From Pegea sp. RAD2-039 (taxonomy: Eukaryota > Chordata > Thaliacea > Salpida > Salpidae), in the NCBI GenBank assembly GCA_034620365.1, contig JAQGEQ010000058.1, forward strand, positions 310,001 through 374,000: a DNA stretch of 64,000 nucleotides, read 5' to 3'. Under the pieces are notes generated by a model. The model saw nothing but the letters and a program-made list of their open reading frames with translations, did no database searches and was not told the DNA's origin. The stretch's first letter is position 1, and every line of letters begins with the position of its first letter. This document shows, piece by piece, positions 1 through 11,800 of this stretch. Position numbers and translations under genes: made by a program.

Positions 1-29
1 TTTTTATTTCATATCAATCTCTTATATTT

Positions 30-235
30 TGTGAGAATATGTTTTAGCAGGAGGTGCTTTTTTCAGTCACCCTCCTTTGCGTTTATTTTAAAAGATAAAT
101 AAATAAATGAATAAGTAAATAAATGAATAAATAAAAGGATAAATAAATATATTTTGCATTTTTATATAACTGTATAGATATTGATTGTGAGAATGGGTGT
201 TAGCGGGAGGCACCCTCCTTCGCATTTATTGAAAT
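30..235. repeat. Two-copy direct repeat with internal palindrome and AAAT-rich spacer
   Basis: Two related segments, about 30-90 and 184-235, share the order 'tgtgagaat', 'gttagc', 'ggagg', 'caccctcctt' and 'gc(g/a)ttta'. Each copy contains GGAGG followed by CCTCC, so each can fold as a short hairpin. Between and after the copies lie imperfect AAAT/AATA-type tetranucleotide runs. No coding potential is visible. This could be a fragment of a short interspersed or foldback element, but no terminal structure is seen. Confidence 0.5.
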
Positions 236-363
236 AAATAAATATATGAAAACATTTTTATTGTAAGGTTTAGTTAATTTAGTTTTCTTTGATTTCTTTT
301 AAACAGCCAATGTTCTGATCAAAAACGCTGTTAGCTTTATAAGATGTTATATTTTTATTTCAG

Positions 364-552
364 AAGTTTAAAATGAAGAGCCATCAGACTTTGATGATCA
401 TATGTGGATTAATTCTATCTGTTCTACTGTTTATCATAACAATGAATTTAGTTTGCAAATTTTGTAGAAAAAAAAGAGAACAAAAACTGTTATGGGTTAT
501 AGAAGTTAAAAACATAGAAAATTACAACATGACTACAAGCTTAAATATTTAA
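364..552 (+). CDS. C-terminal exon of a single-pass membrane protein (gene enters from the left)
   Basis: An acceptor (tttatttcag, ending at 363) is followed by an open frame to a TAA at 550-552. Read from the ATG at 373 it gives 59 residues; in frame from the acceptor it starts three codons earlier. Residues about 8-28 are a hydrophobic helix (MIICGLILSVLLFIITMNLV). It is followed by the basic stop-transfer stretch CKFCRKKREQK and a cytoplasmic tail of about 25 residues. This looks like the transmembrane segment and tail of a type I receptor or adhesion protein whose ectodomain exons lie left of the window. A free-standing micropeptide starting at 373 is possible but less likely. The family is not recognised. 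Confidence 0.5.
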   Translation, partial: KFKMKSHQTLMIICGLILSVLLFIITMNLVCKFCRKKREQKLLWVIEVKNIENYNMTTSLNI

Positions 553-933
553 TTAAAAAACCCTGAAATAAAATCAACTTTTTGTTGAATAAAAGTTTGT
601 TTTATCAGAAAAGTACTTTCAGCTAAAAATAAACTTTCCTATCTCTACTATCTATTGAACATTTCAGTTAAATTTTGTTTCAAAAACTCTTTTTTTTCTA
701 TTTGTAAATTAAATTTCAAATTTTCAAACTTTGTTTAAAATTGTTTTCAAATATTTTTGTTGTTTATATAAAAAGTTATTTTATAAAAAAAAAAGGTTTT
801 AGATCTAAAATTGAAAAAGTCAAATCAGTCGAAAATAATTTCAACCAATCACAAACAAGCTTCAAACATTTGAAAATTCTCATTTTATTTTCAAATTTTC
901 ACAAAAGCAGATAACCGGATGCTGATGACGTCA

Positions 934-2979
934 TCACTGATGAATAGCAAAAAGAACTTTAGAAGCTGCACGAGTCCTTAAACGATTAAGAGCTTCTTGA
1001 AAGTGAGAAAGAGGAAAGATCTCGATTCCTAAAGACCGGATGTTCAACCATCCGGCAGAAGACATCTCTGAAAGAAGTTTAAGGGCTTCTGGGAAGCATC
1101 TGGGGTTGAGAAATGATCCAAGTATCTTGAGTTCCTTCCAGTAAATCTGAAATGGTTCCACTTGCATCATACTTCCAGCTGGACAGCATCCAAACCCCAG
1201 GATTACTCCGCCTCGTTTCGCCAAACGAAAGTTCTAGAAGGTAAATATTGGTCAGAAGGTGGCGCTATAGATCAAAGCTTGAGTGATCACGTGATGAAGC
1301 GTTATGTAAGCGAAAAAAGTGCTTCGATTTGTAATTACTTAACAACGCTAAGTAGGTTAGAAACAAATTCAATGTAAATATTTAGAAACAAAATGGTGTC
1401 AATAGCAGTGATGACGTCATTGCTTAGACTATGAAAGCTTACTTCTTGGAAGACTTTAACATTTCCTGTGCAGTCAATGATTAGATTAAATCCGTTCTCA
1501 TCGAAATCGACGTCGCCGGAAGCGATCGCTTCCGGGTGAAGTACTTTGTAATTGGTTGGAAGAAATTCTAAAAAAAAAAAAAAGACAAAAAAGTGAAAAA
1601 CTATTTCATCCACGCACTCTTCATCGCTTCTCTTCGATCTTCATTGATCTCAGCAACAGTGACGTCATCGAATCCATGATGACGTAACAAGCAACAGAAA
1701 AGTGATCCGATGATACCAGCTCCTTCCACTAGCGCTTTGCCTCTCTGTTTTAAATGATCTTCATCAATTCTCTTCCAACCTCTCAAGACGCATGAAAAGG
1801 GCTCCGCAAGAGCAGCTTGGAGGAGGGAAAGATCATCCGGGAGCTTGTACACCTACAAGAAGATCTTAATGATCTGTGAAATCGGTTGATGACGTCACCT
1901 GAGCGCGAGGAGCGACGCAGAAGCCAGCCCAACCTCCGTTCCTCTTCACTCCAAGAGCTTCATTCATTTCGCAGAACTGAGGGTCCCGAGCATCCGTAGG
2001 ACACTGACTACAGCATGAGTTGGGGTCCACGGCCACACGGTCCCCAACCTATGGTTTGATAATGTAACCGGAAATAAACTAATTTTGAAAATAACTAAAT
2101 ACGCAATTAAATGTTATATAATGTGAATGATGACGTCATCAGTTTCACTGTGATTACGTCATCAAAATTGATAGGGATTCAAATAAGGGTGAAAATGGTT
2201 TTAAAATACTTTGATCACGTGAGAGTGAAGATGTTATGAAAGCGTGTTTACATAAGCGCTACGATTTTTACTTATTTAATCTTTGAAGAGTTTGAAGAAG
2301 AATTTAATGTTGAGTGTTTTGAAATAAATAATCTTAAAGAAAAATCGAGAGAAAATATTTGAAGTTATTTGGATTAGATAAATAATTAAATGAAAAACAA
2401 TTTGAAACTTACATAAAATCAAATTTTTCTTCAAGTAAACAGAATGTGAACACATGTTCTTCAAAGTTAAAACATTAAATTTATTTTACAAGTACTAAAA
2501 ACTGAAATTTTATTCTTCATCTGATTAGGTAATCAAACAAAAATACGAGCAAATACTCAAACCAATCTTATGTAACTGTTTCAACAAACAACAATCCAAC
2601 AAAAAAATAAATTCGTAAATCAGTTTTCCGTCAAAGTTTACAGAACCAAAAGTTAATTATTGAATCACAAATGAAGCAACCACTTACTTTTAAGTCGTCC
2701 ACATCACTGCCAACTTGAACAATAACTCCTGAAAACTCGTGTCCAAGTATCACCCCGTCTTGTTTGGCATTATGCTTTCCCATATTTCCTTTCATATAAC
2801 TAAAATCACTTCCACAGACACCTTCATCAAATGATGACGTCATAAGGAGTTGATATTAATAAAGATCTACCTGAATATGAGACTTTAACTTTGACATCTG
2901 TTGTTAGGAGGTTGTCAGGACATACATCCGTTCGATAAGACAACTTCTGGTCATCTCCCGTCCACCAAATTGCTTCCAT
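934..2979 (-). CDS. Zinc-dependent polyol/alcohol dehydrogenase (MDR superfamily, D-arabinitol dehydrogenase-like)
   Basis: Six exons join in phase to 350 aa: 2871-2979, 2688-2821, 1899-2048, 1618-1852, 1443-1567 and 934-1233 (joined in descending order). The ATG is at 2979 and the TGA at 934-936. Visible family landmarks are VCGSDF and GHEF (catalytic zinc ligands Cys and His-Glu), a clustered-cysteine structural zinc loop (SCCSQCPTDARDPQFC), AEPFSCVLRG, the NAD(P)-binding GAGIIGS and DCTGN. The length is normal for the sorbitol/arabinitol-type dehydrogenases. The expected reaction is NAD(P)-dependent oxidation of a sugar alcohol or secondary alcohol in the cytosol. The exact substrate cannot be read from sequence. 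An AATAAA on the minus strand (884-889) lies about 45 nt past the stop. Introns are mostly 50-75 nt plus two longer ones. Several contain TGACGTCA. Confidence 0.9.
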
Positions 2980-5447
2980 TTTCGTTTGGTTTCTTCTTTT
3001 GGTGTCGATTAGTCGAAAATAAACTGTTTGTCGCTCATTGTATCAAATTTAGTTGTGTTATTAAGTAAATATTGTAAATTCAATCAGTTAGAGATTAACT
3101 GATCACGTGAAACGTTAGTTAGCCAATAAGAATTTTACATTAAATTTGATTGATCTTAGTAATATTTAAATTTGAAGATGTAGACTAAGTGTGGTTTCAT
3201 CCATAGGTAAGGTTAAATAAACATTTAATTAGATTTAATTCAAACGAAAACTAGGTCAAGCCGACGCTTGTTTAGAGAACACCTTGAAAGTATCAATTAG
3301 AATTGTTAAAGAATATTGTTTAAACTCCTCGTTGACGTTTTATTGAAACAAAAGCGAAGAAATAAACACAAAGTAGAAAGAATGGCAATGTATACATTCG
3401 TAAAAAGTTACATCTTATAATTACACAAATTTACTTCTAAAATGTTTTATGGAACAGCTAAAAGCTTGTTGACTATAAAAAAAGTTATTTCAACTCAAGA
3501 AAAAAAAACTGTTTTCAATTTCATTTCACAATCAAAGATGAAAAACAGAACATTAAAACTCAGAAATAACCACGGTAGTATCTCGAAGGATATTCAAAGA
3601 ATGTAAGAATAATTTCAAGAGTAAACTAATGTATTTACATCTGTTGTTAAGGTATTAATTATAGAAAAGAATAAGAGCTGAGTTCATTTGACCTCTACCA
3701 CGTTTGGATGGTTTATGTAACGCCAAGTTTTATGAGTTGCAATAAAAATTCAGTGTAAGTAATGGATACTTTTGTAATAAAAAAGTTTTGAAACTGTTAC
3801 AAGTTTACTTTACCAGACATTAAGTAGTAGTCAAAGATACAAAAAATTAATAAAGTCTGGTGACCCACTTTAATTAAAAGCTTTTAAAGACCTTCAATTT
3901 AAATGAATAAGCTGAAGAAAGATGATTTCAAATAATTTTATAAGAATTGATCAAAAAAGGAAATATTTTGATCCGTAAACTTAAACCATTTAAATTAAAA
4001 AGTGAAGTAACAGTTTTGAAAGATGAGAAAAACAATTCTGTAAAATAGAAGTCTTAGTAAAAATGTGACCACCTTTAGAAACATCTTTCATAAAATTCTG
4101 AGCTTAAAACCAACAATCATTTATGCAAATTAGTCACTTAGGTTTTTAACATGGTCCTATTAAAAAGGGATCTTTTTTTCTGTTGCTCATTTTAAACAAG
4201 AGTCGAGCAAAAAGATTCAAAAGTGGTTGATAACTCGACAACAGCCCCTGCATATAGTGAAAGAATCTTTCAAACTATTCTTAAAGAAGGTTAAACCAAA
4301 TTTATGAACATCAACACTTACCACAAATTCTGTCACAAGGTGGTGCTGCTGCAGAGAAGAGAAAAATGTTACGTAACCGTTACGCTCGAGTGATTTAGTG
4401 AGATGTAAAGAGAGCGATGAAAAGAGAAGAAAACTAGAGTTAAAGGCGGGATTGTTTATATACAAATGGCTATAATGTAACATGCTTTGTTAATATTTTC
4501 ATGATGGCTTTGATTGCTGAAAAGTTGCAAATTAAAATCAATTCAGTAATTAATTGAAAATCTCACCAGTTTGAAAATTAGTTTGCTAATAGTGACAAGC
4601 TAATTGTATCTAAACCAGATGGAATGTGTGAATATCAGATAAAATGAAGTTTAGTGTGTTAATGCTTGCAATCTTGTTGGAATCACCAGAAATTGAAAAG
4701 ATTTAGAAATATGCAAATGAACCATACCCAAAAAACAATTTAGTTACTGCTACACTCAACATAGAAAGCAAGTACAGATGAAATAGTTAACTGGTAGAGA
4801 AGATTTAACAACGAAACACTGGTTAAAAACACCAACTTACATAAGAAAGATTTTTACGGATGACAACTGAAAGCATAAATTATTGTGGCATAAGTATTGA
4901 AAAAGAAGAAAAAATGTTTTATTAGCTTCAGTTGTTACATAGCCTTGTGTAAGATATATCCTAGATATTTCTAATCTAAAAAAGTTCTTTTTAACTAGTT
5001 ATGTAAATTTATGAATGTAAAAACAGGAACTCTAATATATCAAGTTTAATTTTTCAATCTATATAAAAAACATTTGATTTGTAAATAACAATTTGTTTTT
5101 GGGCTTTTTAAAATGATTTGGTTCGTTGCTTACAAGTTGTCTGAGAACAAAACCACTATTAGTTTTGTATGCATCATTAGTGTCTTAAATAAATTACATC
5201 AATTCAAGATTAGATTCGGAAAAATATTAAATGATTTAATCAATAAATAAACCTGTTCGTGAATATTGACTTTTAATATCAAATCATCTTATGATGTTGA
5301 TTTGAATAAGATCAAATCATCTGATGATGTCGATTTGAATAAGATCAAATCAACTAGGATCTGGTAATCAACATTCTGTTATCCGCAGGACCTTACATTA
5401 GTGTTAGTGATAGGAGCTTTAAATGTAAACTACAAGTACGATTGTCG
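2980..5447. other. Intergenic AT-rich region, no gene seen
   Basis: No frame with exon-like character and splice sites was found. The stretch 4320-4480 is richer in GC than its surroundings. It contains the perfect palindrome GTTACGTAAC (4368-4377), a match to the NFIL3/PAR-bZIP consensus RTTAYGTAAY. It could be a promoter or enhancer for the dehydrogenase to the left or the bZIP gene to the right. Confidence 0.4.
5280..5354. repeat. 33-bp tandem repeat, just over two copies
   Basis: The unit starting caaatcatct(t/g)atgatgt occurs at 5280 and again at 5313, with two mismatches, and a partial third copy begins at 5346. It lies about 95 bp beyond the stop codon of the bZIP gene (minus strand), so it may sit in its 3' UTR. 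Confidence 0.7.
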
Positions 5448-8400
5448 CTAGACTTTCTTATTTTCTTTAAAACGAAGTTTATGCGGAAGACTCTTTTTCA
5501 AGGAAGACTTCGAATTCTGTGAGGAAGTCGGAGAGTTAGATGATGAAGAAGAGAGATCAGGAGATGTTGATGTTGAAGATTGGGAGTGTGTACCATTGCC
5601 ATAGCAACCGTTCTGGTACTGATGAGAGAGTGTTGTCGTGTTCTGATTGGTTGTGTAATGATGGGAGTTTACTGGATGATTAAATGTCGATGGTTTCATT
5701 TGTTGGTGAGAAAAGGGTTGATGGTTGAGGGAGCTTTGAAAGTGTTGGGTCTTTGGTGAGTTGGGTCTATCAAGAGAAGATGAACTCTGAGTGCTGCTAC
5801 TTCGTTTGAGGAGATTTGCTAAGGTGTTAGCTGCTTCCATCGCTTTCTCATCTGCACTACAATCACTAGAAACATGCGATGAAAAGGACGATTCCACTGA
5901 TGATATGTTACCACTTGAAGATGTTGGAATCCGGCATGGAATCACGATTGATTGCTCGCCTATAGAGGACGGGTTAATTTTTACAGTTGCCTTTCCGCAA
6001 CCATTGATATTTGAAGGCAAACAGGCCATATCCTCACTACCAGGAGAAATAGAAGTAAGAACATAAGTCCCAGATGCAAGATTAGATAAAAGTTCATTTG
6101 GAAATTTAGGAGCAGAAGTAGTAGGAGTTGTGTTGTTGAAGATGTCAGTATCCGTCATGGGTGTGTGCATATGATGTGGAAGCATGTTATGTTTGCCTTC
6201 ATTTTCTTTGCTTAGTGACATATTGATAGTTTCTAGCAGTGATTGACGTAAACCGATCCTCTTTTCATCACTCTCTATGAAGTTGAAATTGAAAAGTTGT
6301 GGCTTGAATAAAGACGAGAACGTACTTGCAAGTGCTTGAGAGATTAACTTGTTGGTCAGTGCAATGTTTCCAGCTCCTTTCTTCAATTTACCACACTCAA
6401 GTAAGTTGTCATTGGATGATGAGGAAGGCTGTAAAATAAACTTGAACATTTGATATTTGAAAAAGATGTTAAAATTAAAGGAATTTTTGATGTTAGAATA
6501 ATCTTTAAATCAGCATTTTTAGAATATTTCAAACACACAAAAGATGAAGAATTCTGATTTACCTCTTGATGATCTGAAGGAGGAGAGATCTCTCCGTATT
6601 TTACCTGTTGATTATTAGTTTCTTTTTAATATATTGTGAAAGAAAAAAATGCTTTTAAATGACTTCAAGTTTGCAGAAAAATTAAATTTAGATTATTTAA
6701 ATTTGATAAAATAATAAATTCAGCTGATAAAAAATAAAGTTTTAAAAATTTGTAATAATAAATAAAATTGTTATAAAAATAGTTTGGAAAGTGTTCACCT
6801 CAAAAAGCAAAACAAATTAAAAAAAAATCTAAAATATTTCAAATAAATCAGTTTTAAAAGATTTGTAAAAAGTGGTTCTTTGAAACAAGTTTTTCCGCGA
6901 ATAGTTTTGATGAATATAATAATTAAAAATAGTTAACTGTAATCATACTACTTATACATCAACCAGTCGGAAATTACGTTAAACATTTATCGTTTTAACG
7001 TTACACAGAATCTGTTTATTAAACTGCATTTATGTCCAATGTCTTATATGAGAAGCCGAAATTATTTTAAAGTAACCTTATTATTTATGTAGTTTAAATT
7101 GAATACATTAAACAGTTATTTAGTAAAACTGAGAAAAAGGAAAATAAATTATGTTTACGTAAGAAAAGAATTATTTTAAAATATATTTTAAGTTTTGTTT
7201 AAAGGAATTCTCAAGTGGTTGTTTTTTGAAGTTCCTGAGGAAATAATTTGTTTCATCATCAAAAAATTTATTAGGTTTTCGAAAAAATAAGATTTAGTTT
7301 TCTATTTTCTATTTTATAATTCAAATTAAAGATTTTTTTTAATGAAGAATAGTTGAACTTTAAAATACATTTTTCGTGACAATAATTACATCACAAATAG
7401 AAAGTGGATAAAAAATTATAATAAAATAAAAAACAATTTATTTCTTCTGATGTTGAAAGTTTTTCATTTCAAATATAATACAGAGAAATGATCAGAAAAA
7501 TTTAGAGGAAATTCTTTAATCTTTTAACCATAAACTTACATAATGGTTATTTTAAACGCTTATCTAACATGTTTATGTTTTAATAAAGTTCAATTGCAGT
7601 ATCATAAAAAAATAAATTTAATATTAATTTCTTTACTTCACCTAATTAATACAAAATCAGAAATATTAAAACCAGTTTTTAGTAAAAGTAAATAAAGACC
7701 AGAACAACAACAACATTTCGATTTATAAATTCAAAACAAAGTAAGAAAAACAAAAGCTTTAAATTAAAAATTCTACGATAAAAATTAAATGGTTATGTAA
7801 CAACACCTTTTCTCCTAAATACGATTAAACATTCAAACTCAGAGGTTACAAATTTGACAAGAGGTAACTAAATGGCTTTTTACTTTCATGGCGTATAACT
7901 CTTGACGAAGAACTTGATTTTCATGAATTAGAATCATAACTTTGTCTTCAAGAACAGAATCAATCGTTCTTCTCTTTTGTCGAGATCTTAAATTAATAAA
8001 AAAAATTATAACTTTAAAATGTGAAAACAGGATAATTAATATTTGTAAAAGTACCAATTGCTACATTTAATAAAAAAATTTCCTTTTAAGAATCTAGCTT
8101 GTTATAAAACATATCACAAAAAACTATACAAGAGTAAAGAGATATTTGGAGGAGGGAGTAAGGAGCAAGGAGGAAAATCCTCAATATGAGAGCTTACATA
8201 ACAAATACGTTGATAGAGTTCTGCAACTCAACCTGCTTTTATTGGTGGGTATTTTGAGTAATTATTTTTTACATAAGCCATTTTTTTCATTCACTTATTC
8301 TTTATAAAACTAAGTGGCTTTGAAAGCAAATAGATAAACAAATGTTTGAACTCAACAAAATATACAGCGGGTTCAAATGATCTTACTTCCTAGCAGCTTC

Positions 8401-8841
8401 GTTATTCTTTAATCTTTTATGCCAATAATACTCGTCTTTGCATTCGTTTGGTACAAAGTGACGACTTTTGCGCATAGTTGTGTGACAGCGAGGGTACGGC
8501 TGTAAAGTGACTTTAATGATGAAGAGAGCAATTAAAGTAGTTGTGTAAGATAACTAAATCATTTATAGAATAAAAAACGCATTAAAAAGAATTAAGTAGT
8601 TCTCTTGAAAATTTCATTTCGAAAACAATCTGTTCAATCAATTTAATTCAACTAAATAAACAAATCTTACTATTGTTGAAGATATAAGATTTCCAATATT
8701 ATATCCTGTATAACCTTGTTTTAGTATATTTGGATTTGGAAAGTGTAAGAGCCCTTGAGAAGATATAGAAGTTGAAACATCAAAAGGTAGCCTTGTTCCA
8801 TTAGTGATACTAGTACCATTAAAGCTGGGGTTCATGACCAT
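5448..8841 (-). CDS. NFIL3/E4BP4-like bZIP transcription factor
   Basis: Five exons join in phase to 469 aa: 8671-8841, 8387-8499, 7884-7986, 6563-6604 (a 42-nt microexon) and 5448-6428. The bZIP domain is split across three of them. RHFVPNECKDEYYWHKRLKN and NEAARKSRQKRR form the basic region, and a leucine-zipper-type helix starting SVLEDKVMILIHENQVLRQE follows. The F(V/I)P(N/D)E..KD..YW.KR..NNEAA signature is that of NFIL3 rather than of PAR factors or C/EBP. The C-terminal exon is a long Ser/Thr/Asn/Gln-rich region without known domains. NFIL3 proteins bind RTTAYGTAAY and usually repress transcription. The first listed exon begins with ATG directly after an acceptor-like TTATAG (8842-8847 on the complement), so a 5' non-coding exon, or more coding sequence upstream, probably exists. 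Confidence 0.88.
7792..7801. promoter_or_regulatory. Consensus NFIL3/D-box site in an intron of the NFIL3-like gene
   Basis: GTTATGTAAC matches RTTAYGTAAY perfectly. It lies in the intron between the zipper exon and the microexon. A second perfect match, ATTATGTAAC, is at 8984-8993, about 145 bp upstream of the first identified coding exon. The binding role is inferred from the family consensus only. Confidence 0.4.
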
Positions 8842-11800
8842 CTATAAGACTTCGGAATTTTTTATCCGATTTTCTTTATTTGGAAAATCTTTATTTGAAC
8901 AGAAGTTAATTAAAAAAAAGTTGAACATGCCCAAGAAAAATTATTTATTATCATGACCTACAAAAATTACACCAAAAATATAAATTATGTAACATAAAAA
9001 TTATTCATTATTGCAATAGGTCAAGACTGATAAGAAAGACTGACCTTTGTAGTTCTTTTCTTTTTTGTAATGATATACTGATATAAAAAGTGTTGTTACT
9101 TTCAAATAAATTGTAGAATTGAAATCAAAAGTTCAAACTTCTAGTTTTAAACTTATTTATAGTCAATTTAATATTATTTCTCAGCTAGATATAAAATATA
9201 AAACTGTTATTTCCATAAATTATAAATATAGACAAGTTTTACTATCAATACCAAGTATATAAACAATACCAAAATGAAAAAGATGACCAATACCACGAAA
9301 TAAAACTCATCAATAGTCTTCAATGATGTAAGATGATATTAGTTAGAACAAATTAATTCTTAACAATCCCTACAATAGTTGATAATCTTATAAGCAACCT
9401 TTGTAAAATTAATTGATATTTGAAAAACTTTAACTTTCATCTGAATGAATCAAACATTTAAATGTATCTCAAAAAAAAAAAGATAAACCATTTGCTGCAA
9501 CATAAGATAACTAAATAAACCTAAATTTGTGAATGATCAAATCTTATCAAGCAATAATTTGTATTTACTTATCTTTTAGAATCTTGCATAAGTCTCTCAT
9601 ATAGTATTTGCTTTTCAAAAGATAGGTACTTGTATAATGACAAATATTTGGCTTGAAAACACAGTTTATTAATAATAAAGTTTATGGGACTATTTAGCTA
9701 ATAAAGCAAGCAACAAAGTTTACTTTCAAACCTTTTTAAGTTTTAAAACATAATTGCTGAGATAAATCTAATAGTTTGCTTGAAAAACTTTAATTAATGT
9801 AATTTGTTAATTCAAATTTGAATAAAGCAAACATATAAATGGTTGATAATAATCAAGTAAGAAATAACAGAATCATTATAATAGATTCTAAATTTACTAC
9901 TGAATTAAAAGCTTTTAAGTAAATCATTTCATCTTTCTAAAAATGTTATAGTAAATCATATGTTAAGTTAAAAGTAAATTAAGTAATCAACGTTAAGTGG
10001 TTAATTATCAAAACTACAAATTTTAAAGAGTAAAAAAACATTATAATTACAATAATCAACTTCAGGCTAGATTATTTACTTTGAAAGTAAAATTACTTTA
10101 AATTTTGTTCAAGACTTACTATCAACATTTTGAAATTAAACATTTTATTTAAAAGTTTTATAAACAAAAACTATTTGATGAGATGTCGCACGTGACAAGT
10201 CTAAACAAATACTCGCAAAAAAACCAAAATTGACAAAAAGTCTTTAAAAGTATTTAAATTAATTACTATGAAAACATGATTAATACATTAAACAATAATC
10301 TGACTAAAATATTTTTAAACTTTTGATTGAAATAACTAAATACTACACAGGTAACTATTACTGGGTTCAGCTAACAGTAGTAAAGAGTGATTTGTAAAAA
10401 CCGGTAAGAATTACTTATTACTTAGTCGATCTTTTGCTCTATCTAGCGGTTAGGATTTTGTTGGACGTTTTCTCTGTGAGGATAATAACTTGAAAGTGTA
10501 TTATCTAATTTGAAATTAATAAAAGAAAGTTGCGCAACTGTAAGATAACTTCCTAACATTCTAAAGTTTTTATAACTTTAATTTCCTACTAAATTCTCAA
10601 ATAAAGAATTGAAAATAATTAACTTATTTAATAAATTTTATATCTTTTTTTAGATATCTTTAACAGTTTGATCTTTATTTCCGCGTGACAAATTTACATT
10701 CTATTTTAAAGTCAGTAAATCAAGCTAACCTTAAAATTTCTATTTTGGGGGTTTTTGAATGCTGAGAAGACAATTAATTAGTTCTTTGTTATAAACTTAC
10801 GGACTTCAACTAACAGCTTACAAATATAATTTTTTCTTGTAAATTGAGAACATATTCTTCTTATTACAGAAAGTTTACATTAAATTAACATCAAATTTCT
10901 AAATATTTTAAAAGAAACTTTAACTTCCTCTAACTTTCTATCTCATAGATACATTTTGAAACTTATTTTTTCCGAACACTAATCAACAAAGTTTTAAAAT
11001 GTAAATGCTTTCAATTAAAACTCTAAATTTTGAATTACAGGTTTTTAAAATGTTTTAAAGTTTTCTAAATCTACGCAATAAGCTTATTGAGCTCATATCA
11101 ACTTCATATAGTGGGTTTATATTTAAATTCAAATTTTAGTAGTTTGAGCTTTAAGTGATTTTAATTGATATTTAATTGAAAATTCTTCAATAAATTATTT
11201 GGAATTTTTTAAACAAAATATATTGATTCTTCACCACCCTTGTAGTTAGCAAAGAAATCAAAATTTATTTGGTAAATTTATGCCAACAAAAAACCTTAAA
11301 AAACTATTTGATTTCACCACAAATGTTTAATGAATGCTTTCTAAAATCTTTTTTAGGTCAATTATATCAGAAAAATTATGAAAAAAAATAAATTATTCAA
11401 ATTAGTGGTCTGCTTCGGTCAAGTACAACCCAATACGGCTGAGCCCAAAAACAGTTGAATAAACAGAGTGAAATGAATAAGAAAAGTTTTAAAAGATTCT
11501 TTCTCTGCTGTGATGTTTATTTTTTCACTAGCTGTTTGTGGAGTAGAGAGCGTGATAAGAAACGATCTGCGATGATATTCTGCCATTTGCTGATATCGAT
11601 GTTGAGTAATTTCATATCCTGCTTGCAAGTACCATTATAGCGAAGACAGGGACGGTCGATGTAGCATTTGCCTATTGATAGCTCCCCATACAACAGATCC
11701 TTTGGGATCTGTGCGTCTTTCAATCAACAGACGTGTCCAAGCCAACAAAGCTTTTGATTGCTTAGTATGCTTTATATTGTTGTCAGACCAGTGTACATCA

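Noticed and set aside
1162..1377. Open frame on the plus strand opposite the dehydrogenase
   Set aside because: It is the antisense shadow of the last dehydrogenase exon and an intron, and no family resemblance is seen.
4217..4483. 88-codon minus-strand frame in the GC-richer island
   Set aside because: No splice sites or family resemblance support it; composition alone explains the open frame.
5791..6066. Plus-strand open frame inside the large bZIP exon
   Set aside because: It mirrors the Ser-rich C-terminal exon of the NFIL3-like gene; low-complexity coding sequence gives long antisense frames.
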